Assembly: GCA_000381585.1 (NCBI GenBank)
Contig: KB906738.1
Location: 1-64,000, forward strand
Length of the DNA: 64,000 nucleotides
From: Acidobacteriaceae bacterium KBS 83
GTDB lineage: Bacteria > Acidobacteriota > Terriglobia > Terriglobales > Acidobacteriaceae
Direction of reading: 5' to 3'
This document shows, one piece after another, positions 50,847 to 57,848 of this stretch (position 1 is its first letter; each line of letters opens with the position of its first letter). Under the pieces are notes generated by a model. The model worked only from the letters and a program-made list of their open reading frames with translations. It had not been told where the DNA came from and ran no database searches. The position numbers were made by a program, and so were the translations under genes.

Positions 50847-51061
50847 TCGGGTCTCAGCAGAGAGGGCGGCGACCAGGTGAAGGGAATGTACGCGCTCATG
50901 TTCGAGGAGGCATACCGCAAGGCAGCCGGGATCACGACGGCTATTTCTCCATCGACAAAAGGGGAACCTGGACGGATACCGCCGAAAACACTCAGGGAAA
51001 CCGCGAAAACGCAGAGCGCGCCTACAACCAGATCATGAAGGAGAAAGAGTAGTCTCCGACA
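50847..51061. other. Gap with a possible short coding scrap
   Basis: One plus-strand frame ends in 'DHDGYFSIDKRGTWTDTAEN' before a TAG at 51050-51052. It has no start with a ribosome binding site. It may be the end of a decayed gene. Confidence 0.25.
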
Positions 51062-51439
51062 TTATCGGCGGAGCGGGTGGAGCGGGTGGAACGGATCTGC
51101 CCAGCGCGACGTGGCCGACGATGACAGCCAAGCGTTGGTGGAGTTGCAGATGATCACGGCTTCGGTGCTCACAAGATATTCAGCGGACCCCGGCAGCAAT
51201 GCCGCCGTTCCGAAGACTTCGCCGGGAGGAAACCAGAGAACCGGGACTTTCTCGCCCTGTGGTGTCATGCAGAAGCCACGTGCGCGTCCATGAATCATCA
51301 GAAATAAACTGTCGGCAGGATGTCCCTCACGCGTCATCACGGAATGTGCTGGGAATCGCCGCTTGGCTGCCGCCGAGACGATTGAGGCGACTTCGGAGGG
51401 AGTGAGCCCTTCGAAGAATCTCGGTTTGAGTTCTTTCAT
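51062..51439 (-). pseudogene. Truncated Crp/Fnr-type sensor domain
   Basis: From ATG 51439 the product reads 'MKELKPRFFEGLTPSEVASI', 'SVMTREGHPADSLFLMIHGR', 'GEKVPVLWFPPGEVFGTAAL' and 'SAEYLVSTEAVI'. This is the N-terminal cyclic-nucleotide-type domain of a Crp/Fnr regulator. After 'STEAV' the frame degenerates, and no dimerisation helix or helix-turn-helix follows in any frame. About 130 residues remain of an expected 230. It would not bind DNA as it stands. Confidence 0.6.
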
Positions 51440-51499
51440 GAACGCCACAACTTCATAGTCAGCATTCGATCTTTCCCTCAACTCTCTAGGTCATGCGCC

Positions 51500-52230
51500 T
51501 TTCGTGATGTACTAGCCAGCGCGCAATGTGGCAAGGACGGCTGGAGAGTAGCTGAATGGTATGGACTTCAGGAAGTTTCGCTACGGGTCTCGTCTATTCG
51601 GCTGCAAGCTAATGGATATTGGGATTCCGGCGGGACTCGCGGAAGCACGAATAAACGCAAGTGATTACAAGCAAAGCCGATAGATGCGACAACTGCATCT
51701 TCCATTGAATCATGGGGCCGTGGCAATGAAGGTGCGCGCCGCAGTACGACACTAGCTGAGGATAAAGATGCTGGCGCAGCGAAGCGTTCTTCGAACGATT
51801 AAGGGACATCGTCGAAGACGCGAGGCGTCGCAGACGCAGTCAACTGCAAAGCGCCGGTGAGATCGTATGGGGCACTAAAGAAGAGGAACAGTCTCACCGA
51901 AACCGCACCGCGCTGGCGACCTTGTGCGCGGCGAATGGAATCACGAGAACAGACAGCCTCAGGTCATGATCACCAGACAAGCTGGAACATCGTTCTCATT
52001 GCCTGAGCGCCATTTCTCTTCATGAGTTTCAACTTCAACAGCCACTTCATATCGTGGGGGAACGCTTCTCTTAGTGAGAGGCGTAAAAGAGGTCATGCGA
52101 TGTGTTAAAAGTGCGTCAAGATTGACTCAATGAAAGCTTAAAGTGTCGCGCAGACTATTCCTTGTGAGATGCGATGCGGTTGGAGAGCGCAGGGATCACG
52201 AATCGAATTGCATTGGAGCAGAGATGAGTT
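51500..52230. other. No recognisable gene
   Basis: About 730 bp with only short frames on both strands and no convincing RNA gene. A small hairpin (CTTCTCTTAGTGAGAGG) lies at about 52063-52079. Local GC is lower than in the flanks. Confidence 0.4.
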
Positions 52231-52632
52231 TCAGCCTTCGGTATCGCTGAGCCTTTTGTCCTGTTCGAAGATCATCGCTGTCTTTTCCGGATCAAGCTTC
52301 TGCAACACTCTCAGCAGTTTGGCAGGGTCAAAGGTCTCCAGATATTGGTCGGCTCCAGTGCAGAAGTCGTGCCCGGGTGTGCCCACGACGATGATGGGCA
52401 TGAGTGGCTGGATTTGCTTGAGCTGCTTCACAACATCATTGCATGGCAGATCTCTGATACTTGCATCGAGGACCACGGCATCCATCGCGGGAAATTTCTT
52501 TAGCGTCTGGATAGCTTCAGCGCCACTGTACGCGGTGAGGACATTAAACTTGGCTGTCTCAATGACAAGCTTGCGGGTAGAGATGCTGCCGGAGTGTTCC
52601 AGGTCGATGACGAGAAAACAGGGTCTAATCAT
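52231..52632 (-). CDS. Single-domain response-regulator receiver protein
   Basis: The 133-residue product has the receiver order: 'CFLVIDLEHSG' with acidic D10 and E12, and the phospho-acceptor D56 in 'AVVLDASI'. 'MPIIVVGTPG' follows where the Thr/Ser strand lies. The usual lysine at the end of strand five is not clear. The C-terminal segment ('YLETFDPAKLLRVLQKLDPE') extends past the receiver. There is no output domain and no histidine kinase gene nearby. A decayed paralogue lies at 14410-14580. It is divergent from the membrane-protein gene at 52772. Confidence 0.75.
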   Translation of the reverse strand: MIRPCFLVIDLEHSGSISTRKLVIETAKFNVLTAYSGAEAIQTLKKFPAMDAVVLDASIRDLPCNDVVKQLKQIQPLMPIIVVGTPGHDFCTGADQYLETFDPAKLLRVLQKLDPEKTAMIFEQDKRLSDTEG

Positions 52633-52771
52633 GGTTCCGACTCTTATTGGTATAAGTACCGCCGCAACGGGGCTTCTTCGCGGCGGCTCGACATGTCATG
52701 CTGGATGTGTCAGGCTGAGTTCATTAGTTCGTTGACGCCGGCACACTGCCGGCGAATGACGTGAGGGCGCA

Positions 52772-53239
52772 TTGGGGACCATCTACGACGTGTGGTGCCG
52801 GAGGACGACAACGGACTACTGCGAGTGGAGCAGGCCGCTGAGCCGTGTTCTGGTGCTGCTGACTACGATGCTTTTGCTGGTGATGCCGGTCACCGAACAT
52901 CTGTGCAATTGGGACAAATTCCTACGCGGTGGGCCGGACGTCGAGTTCAGCCTGCTAGCCGGGCTGCTGTTTGTGGCGATGGTGGTTCTGTCGATGAACG
53001 GTACGATGCTTCAGCCCAGAATGTTGCAGATCAGCACATTGCAGCCGTGGAGGATCGAGCCGGTACCGGCGGCGAGAGCTGGTTCGGAGGGCACTGACGG
53101 CGGGAGTGTCGCGCGCGTCCGAAATATGATTGCGCAACCGACCCCGAATAGTCATTTGCTCAGTCGATGGAATGAAGAGCCTGCGTCTGCTTTTGATTCC
53201 GGCGAAGGTCCCGGCTTTTCACTTCCGTTGCGGATCTGA
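52772..53239 (+). CDS. Two-helix membrane protein of unknown function
   Basis: The 155-residue product from TTG 52772 has GAGGG upstream. Two hydrophobic segments, 'VLVLLTTMLLLVMPVTEHLC' and 'EFSLLAGLLFVAMVVLSMNG', enclose a short loop 'NWDKFLRGGPDVEF'. A soluble C-terminal tail of about 75 residues has no recognisable domain. The start is uncertain; a shorter form from an internal codon is possible. Similar two-helix proteins accompany signalling genes in acidobacteria, and this one is divergent from a receiver protein. No function can be assigned. A strong hairpin (CGCCGGC...GCCGGCG) lies just before it at 52736-52754. Confidence 0.55.
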   Translation: MGTIYDVWCRRTTTDYCEWSRPLSRVLVLLTTMLLLVMPVTEHLCNWDKFLRGGPDVEFSLLAGLLFVAMVVLSMNGTMLQPRMLQISTLQPWRIEPVPAARAGSEGTDGGSVARVRNMIAQPTPNSHLLSRWNEEPASAFDSGEGPGFSLPLRI

Positions 53240-53360
53240 TTTTTCCCGTCTCATGAAGAGACCGGGCTGAGGTCTTGCCCGAGTTGATTCTATTGCCATA
53301 CGTGAAGTTAACTGTTCGTCGCCGGCTTTGTGAGCTGTCGATCACCGGCGTGAGGGAACG

Positions 53361-54377
53361 ATGAAGACATCCGAGGTACTTCAGGCATGGCGCGGGATTC
53401 TTTCCGGCCGCCGGCCTTCGCTTTCTATCGAAATAACGAAGGAATGCCCGCTGCGCTGCCCGGGATGCTATGCATTCGACGATGCGCACCTCGGAGGCGA
53501 GCAGCAGCTTCGGCAGCTTTCCGACTTTCGCGGGGATGAGTTGGTGCGCCGGGTGGTGGCGCTGGTAGATGAATACAAGCCGCTGCACGTTTCGCTGGTC
53601 GGCGGCGATCCGCTGGTGCGCTATCGCGAGTTGGAAAAGATCATCCCGGCGATGGAAGAGCGCAGCATCCATACCCAGGTGGTGACCAGCGCCTTCCGCC
53701 GCATTCCGCTGGAGTGGGCGCGGTTTGAACGGTTGAATGTAGTGGTATCAATCGATGGTCTGCAGCCGGAGCACGATGTGCGGCGCAAGCCTGCGACGTA
53801 CGAGCGGATCCTGAAGAGTATTGCCGGCAGCCGTGTCACAATCCATTGCACGATTACCGGGAATATTGCGACGCGGCCCGGGTATCTTGAGGCGTTTCTG
53901 GCTTTCTGGACGCCGCAGCCGGAGATACAAAAGGTATGGTTCAGCCTGTTTACCCCGCAGCGCGGGGCCACAGGACCAGAAATACTTACCGCCGTGCAAA
54001 GGCGCGAAGTAATGGATGAACTATTACGGCTTCGTGTGCTATATCCTTCGCTGGACATGCCGCAGGCCGTCATCCGCGAAATTGCTACGCCACCGAAGAG
54101 TCCGGCGGATTGCGTCTTTGCGCGGACGACCCATATCGTATCTGCCGATCTGAAGACCAAGGTGACGCCGTGCCAGTTTGGCGGCGATCCGGATTGCGCG
54201 CAATGTGGCTGCATTGCCACGCTGGGTCTGGCAGCAGTGGGTCACCATCGCGTGGCAGGCGCACTGACGGCGGGTCATCTCTTCAAAGCATCCGACAATA
54301 TTGGCAGACGATGGCGTTCCCTGACGCAGCGCGCACCTCAACCAGAAACGGAAGCACAACCGTTCACTATCCTGTAG
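53361..54377 (+). CDS. Radical SAM protein
   Basis: The 338-residue product has the cluster motif C29-x3-C33-x2-C36 in 'ITKECPLRCPGCYAFDDAHL', followed by the SAM-binding 'VSLVGGDPLVRY' and 'VVVSIDGLQPEH'. The C-terminal Cys-rich segment 'VTPCQFGGDPDCAQCGCIA' could hold a second iron-sulfur cluster. The general layout is near HpnH- and Elp3-like radical SAM proteins, but I cannot name the reaction. GAGGG precedes the ATG. The gene ends 11 bp before the class II aldolase gene, so the two are an operon and may act on a common small molecule. Confidence 0.88.
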   Translation: MKTSEVLQAWRGILSGRRPSLSIEITKECPLRCPGCYAFDDAHLGGEQQLRQLSDFRGDELVRRVVALVDEYKPLHVSLVGGDPLVRYRELEKIIPAMEERSIHTQVVTSAFRRIPLEWARFERLNVVVSIDGLQPEHDVRRKPATYERILKSIAGSRVTIHCTITGNIATRPGYLEAFLAFWTPQPEIQKVWFSLFTPQRGATGPEILTAVQRREVMDELLRLRVLYPSLDMPQAVIREIATPPKSPADCVFARTTHIVSADLKTKVTPCQFGGDPDCAQCGCIATLGLAAVGHHRVAGALTAGHLFKASDNIGRRWRSLTQRAPQPETEAQPFTIL

Positions 54378-54388
54378 CCGAGGTAACG

Positions 54389-55177
54389 ATGACCGAGACG
54401 CCACTGACCCAAATGCCGGAAATGCACTCCTCGAACGGTTGCGAGAGTGCCGCTGCGCCAGCGAGATGCGAGGCGCGGCTGCGTGAGGAGCTTGCGGGAT
54501 GCAGTTTTGAACTACATGCGCTCGGCTTCGCGCCCGGCACTTCGGGCAATGTTTCGGTTCGACTAGATGGATCGCGCGTGCTAGCTACGCCGACCGGCTG
54601 CTCAAAGCGCGTGGTGGGGCCGGACGACTTGGTGGTGGTAGACATGGGCGGGCAGCAACTGGCGGGGACGCGCCATGTGACCAGCGAAATCGATATGCAC
54701 TTGGCCATCTACAAGGCACGCCCGGATGTGGAGGCTGTCGTACACGCGCACCCGGTCTTTGCGACTGCGTTCGCCTCCAGCGGTCATGCGCTGGACCAGC
54801 CTTTCTGCGCAGAGGTCGTGATGACGCTGGGCACGATTCCGCTGGCGCCATATGCAACTACTGGAACCTGCGAGGTGGGAAGGACGCTGGCGCCTTACCT
54901 GGAGCATCACGATGCGGTTTTGCTGGCCAACCACGGGGTGGTGACCTACGGCGATTCGCTAATGGAGGCGCTGATGAAGATGGAGACCGTGGAGCACTTT
55001 GCACAGATATGCCTTGTGGTTCGGCAACTGGGCGGCGGCGCGATGCTTGAAGGGAAGCATCTTACCGATCTTCTGCAGGCCCGGGCTGCCTATCTGCGAA
55101 AAGCAGGAAGGCAGGTGCACTGGGCCAACGGCAGCAATGGAACCAGTGCCGGCCCGCATCTCACGGCGCGGATTTGA
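54389..55177 (+). CDS. Class II aldolase/adducin family protein
   Basis: The product has 262 residues from ATG 54389 (GAGG just upstream). 'LGFAPGTSGNVSVRLDGSRV' is the substrate-binding start and 'ATPTGCSKR' the phosphate loop. The catalytic Glu lies in 'TSEIDMHLAIYKARPD', the zinc His pair in 'VVHAHPVFATAF', and the third His in 'ANHGVVTYGDSL'. All ligands for a zinc-dependent aldol cleavage (fuculose-phosphate-type) are present. The substrate is unknown. It is paired with the radical SAM gene upstream. Confidence 0.92.
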   Translation: MTETPLTQMPEMHSSNGCESAAAPARCEARLREELAGCSFELHALGFAPGTSGNVSVRLDGSRVLATPTGCSKRVVGPDDLVVVDMGGQQLAGTRHVTSEIDMHLAIYKARPDVEAVVHAHPVFATAFASSGHALDQPFCAEVVMTLGTIPLAPYATTGTCEVGRTLAPYLEHHDAVLLANHGVVTYGDSLMEALMKMETVEHFAQICLVVRQLGGGAMLEGKHLTDLLQARAAYLRKAGRQVHWANGSNGTSAGPHLTARI

Positions 55178-55221
55178 ACTGTCCGCAAGCGCCAATTGCG
55201 GGGCGCGGTTTGGGCTCGCAA

Positions 55222-55671
55222 TTATGGAGCAGCTGGGAACGCGAGCGTCTCCTGCGCGTGGACGGCGAGCCATCGCCCCTGGCGCAGACGAAACGTGTCG
55301 CTGAATGCAACGACATAGACACGGCCGCCATCGCCGGCCGCACCGACTACCTTGCCTGTGGCGATGGCAACTGCCGGGACGGAAAAGCTGACCGTCAGGT
55401 GCTCAAAGTGCACCTGAGTGGCCGGCGGCTGCGGTGCTGGATGGAAGCGCTCGAGCCGCTGCTCGCGGTTTTCAATCACGCCTCGGGTATTGATACCGAT
55501 GAAGTCCGGAGCAAGGAAGCGGGCGGCCTCCTGCGCGGTCTTTGCGTGGAGCCACTGGTCTTCTATTCGCCGGATGGTCTGGGCCGCAGCATCGTCTGGG
55601 GGCAGCGCCTGCGCGATTGCGCCGAGGAGCGTAACAGCGACCAGAGCTAGGTTGAGAAGATGCCGTCTCAA
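55222..55671 (-). CDS. Secreted DUF4440/SnoaL-like protein
   Basis: The product has 149 residues from TTG 55671, which overlaps the stop of the upstream membrane gene. It begins with a signal peptide ('HLLNLALVAVTLLGAIAQA') and then has 'RIEDQWLHAKTAQEAARFLA' and 'PDFIGINTRGVIENREQRLE', the DUF4440 helix and strand. 'VYVVAFSDTFRLRQGRWLAV' completes the cone-shaped fold. DUF4440 proteins are NTF2-like and often bind small ligands. An N-terminal extension of the frame exists in the upstream gene but is a coincidence. Confidence 0.75.
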   Translation of the reverse strand: MRRHLLNLALVAVTLLGAIAQALPPDDAAAQTIRRIEDQWLHAKTAQEAARFLAPDFIGINTRGVIENREQRLERFHPAPQPPATQVHFEHLTVSFSVPAVAIATGKVVGAAGDGGRVYVVAFSDTFRLRQGRWLAVHAQETLAFPAAP

Positions 55672-56870
55672 ATCTTGATAAAGATTTTCTTCCGGTAGAG
55701 CGGCAGCACGAGCAGCCAGCACACCAGCACATAGAGCAGGGAATATGCGAGTGAGCCGAGTGCCGGGTAGGAGGGCATGACGGCGGCGATATGTTCGGCG
55801 GTCCAACGGAGGACATTGCTGTGTGCACCTACCCTGACGTGGCCGAGACAGGCGGCCATGACCTCAGAGAGAACGTAGGCGGCAATGGCGTTGGTTCCGA
55901 AGACGAGCAACACCCATGTGCCGCGGCGATAGCCGCGCACCTGCACGAGGAACCAGAATACGGCGAGGATCAGCAGGGACCATCCTGCCGCGTAGAGGAC
56001 GAAGCTCGACGTCCAGAGCTTCTTGTTGATGGGGAACAAGGGATTCCACAGCAATCCGAGGAACACGCTGCTTGCACCGGCAATGGCGAGGACGCGTGCC
56101 TTATGCGTTTCGGTGCCAGCGGATGAGCGGAGGAAAAGCCCGGTGAGCACACCGATGAGAGTGGTGCCGAGAGCAGGGATGGTGGAGAGCAGCCCTTCGG
56201 GGTCGCGCGTGCCTTCGTAGAGGTGTTTCGCCGAGAAGATCTGGCGATCGAGCCAGGCGACGATGTTGGCGTCGCGGTCGAGGAATGGGATGTCGCGACC
56301 GGGCATGCCGAAACCGGGAACCGGAACGAAGCGCATAAGGATGTAGTAGCCAAGCAGGCAGGCGACGAGCAGTCCGATCTTGTCGGCTACGGTAGGCTGG
56401 CCGGCAGCAGAACCTGCGGGGCGTCGAATCCAGATATAAAGCGAGGCGATGACGAGATAGCAGACAGCGATCCGTGGCAACACGCCGTAGTAGCGCAGGG
56501 TGGAGAGGTGGAAGAAGGGCGCGCTGTTCACGACCAACCCGAGCAGGAAGATGATGATGGCACGACGCACGGTATGGGCGAAGAGAGAAGCGCGTGGGAC
56601 TCCGCGCGAGAGGCGCGCTTCGGTGGAGAAGACAATGGAGGCGCCGACCAGGAAGAGGAAAGTCGGGAAGACCAGATCGGTGGGAGTGAAGCCATTCCAT
56701 TCTGCGTGCTTCAAGGCCCAGAAAGCCCTGTCGCTGCCGTTGTCGTTGACCAGGATCATGAAGGCGATGGTGAGACCGCGCAGCAGGTCGACGGCGAGGT
56801 AGCGTTTGGACGAAGAGACGGGTGAGACGAGCGGATCGGGTGCTGATACGGTGCGGGTGGCGGAGCTCAT
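55668..56870 (-). CDS. DUF5009/heparan-alpha-glucosaminide N-acetyltransferase-like membrane protein
   Basis: The 400-residue protein has about ten membrane helices. The start 'SKRYLAVDLLRGLTIAFMIL' followed by 'VNDNGSDRAFWALKHAEWNGFTPTDLVFPTFLFLVGASI' is the signature of this acyltransferase group. The 'HAEWNGFTPTDLVFP' loop carries the conserved His and Asp. Members transfer acetyl groups across the membrane onto sugars. ATG 56870 is the start. It overlaps the DUF4440 gene. Confidence 0.88.
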   Translation of the reverse strand: MSSATRTVSAPDPLVSPVSSSKRYLAVDLLRGLTIAFMILVNDNGSDRAFWALKHAEWNGFTPTDLVFPTFLFLVGASIVFSTEARLSRGVPRASLFAHTVRRAIIIFLLGLVVNSAPFFHLSTLRYYGVLPRIAVCYLVIASLYIWIRRPAGSAAGQPTVADKIGLLVACLLGYYILMRFVPVPGFGMPGRDIPFLDRDANIVAWLDRQIFSAKHLYEGTRDPEGLLSTIPALGTTLIGVLTGLFLRSSAGTETHKARVLAIAGASSVFLGLLWNPLFPINKKLWTSSFVLYAAGWSLLILAVFWFLVQVRGYRRGTWVLLVFGTNAIAAYVLSEVMAACLGHVRVGAHSNVLRWTAEHIAAVMPSYPALGSLAYSLLYVLVCWLLVLPLYRKKIFIKI

Positions 56871-57081
56871 GGCGCGGTGAGAAGAAGCTTACGAGCTTTG
56901 CCCAGGGATTGAAAGTGCAATTGCAGGGAGCTCCAGGAACTAAACGGACTGCAGGGGATATTGAATTTCGAGGGTGGACCTGATGATAGATTTCGCGCTT
57001 TGCTCCACGCACGTGGCAGCGGCGCGCGCGGTGAGCCGGCGATCAAGCGCGCTGTAGGCGGTGTCTGCGGAGGCGTCGTCC

Positions 57082-57504
57082 ATGCCGGAATACGCGCAGG
57101 GCGCCGTGATCTCCGGCAGTCCCGATTGGAGTCGGCAGATGCAGGGGATCAATCTGAGGCGAGCGCTCGCAGACCTGAAGGAACACTGGTCTCCGCGCGT
57201 ATTAGGACAGGTGAATGACCAGTACATCAAAGTGGTCAAGGTGAAAGGACAGTTCACCTTGCACAAGCACGACAACGAAGATGAGATGTTTCTGGTGGTG
57301 TATGGGCGGCTGGTCCTGCAGTTCGAAGATGGCGAGGCCGCGCTCGATGCGGGGGACTTCTATGTTGTGCCCAAGGGCAAGCTACATAAGCCGGTAGCCG
57401 TTGAGGAGTGTGGGCTGGCACTGATCGAAACGGTGACAACGCTGCACACAGGCGATGTGAAAACGCCGCTTAGCAAGTCGATTGCCGAGCAGCTTGCCGG
57501 GTGA
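57082..57504 (+). CDS. Single-domain cupin protein
   Basis: The product has 140 residues from ATG 57082, which has GGAGG eight bases upstream; an upstream GTG at 57061 is less likely. The cupin motifs are 'FTLHKHDNEDEMFLVVYGRL' (metal His pair and Glu) and 'GEAALDAGDFYVVPKGKLHK' (His). All three usual ligands are present. It is transcribed in the direction of the cobalamin riboswitch but ends about 100 bp before it. Function is not predictable from sequence. Confidence 0.88.
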   Translation: MPEYAQGAVISGSPDWSRQMQGINLRRALADLKEHWSPRVLGQVNDQYIKVVKVKGQFTLHKHDNEDEMFLVVYGRLVLQFEDGEAALDAGDFYVVPKGKLHKPVAVEECGLALIETVTTLHTGDVKTPLSKSIAEQLAG

Positions 57505-57607
57505 CGAAAGAGTCCGCCGGAGTGTGACCCGGGCACGGTATACACTCGGGAACAGCACACTTATCGTCGCGAGCGCGTGCTGTCTGCTCGCAACAACCAT
57601 AGCGAAG

Positions 57608-57809
57608 ACACGTGGGATGTACGGGAAGGCGGTGAAAAGCCGCCACTGCCCCGCAACTGTATGCGCGTTTGCTGCCGGTTCGCCGTTCTGTAAGAAGCGA
57701 GCAGCGCCTGACCGTCACGTACCACTGGATCGGATGATCCGGGAAGGGGACAGGCAGGGGGCGAGAAGTTTTCGCCAGCGCGCGAGTCAGGAGACCGGTC
57801 CCGACGTGC
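57608..57809 (+). ncRNA. Cobalamin riboswitch
   Basis: GGGAAGGCGGTGAAAAGCC continues to CACTGCCCCGCAACTGT (57623-57660), and AGTCAGGAGACCGG stands at 57785-57798. These are the conserved B12-box and 3' receptor segments of the cobalamin aptamer. P1 can form between CACGTGGGA (57609-57617) and TCCCGACGTG (57799-57808). It ends 40 bp before the BtuB-like gene and should repress it when adenosylcobalamin is present. Confidence 0.93.
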
Positions 57810-57848
57810 ATACGAACCGCGTTCCGAGGGGAACGAAGGAGAGCCCTG

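Noticed and set aside
51500-52230. Hidden RNA gene in the long gap
   Set aside because: Only one short hairpin is visible and no promoter-terminator pair; no known RNA family could be recognised.
54110-54388. Upstream extension of the class II aldolase frame
   Set aside because: It overlaps the end of the radical SAM gene; the ATG at 54389 has its own ribosome binding site and gives the normal family length.
56101-57012. Reverse frame of about 303 residues overlapping the DUF5009-like gene
   Set aside because: Arg- and Pro-rich shadow frame; the overlapping gene has clear membrane helices and family motifs.
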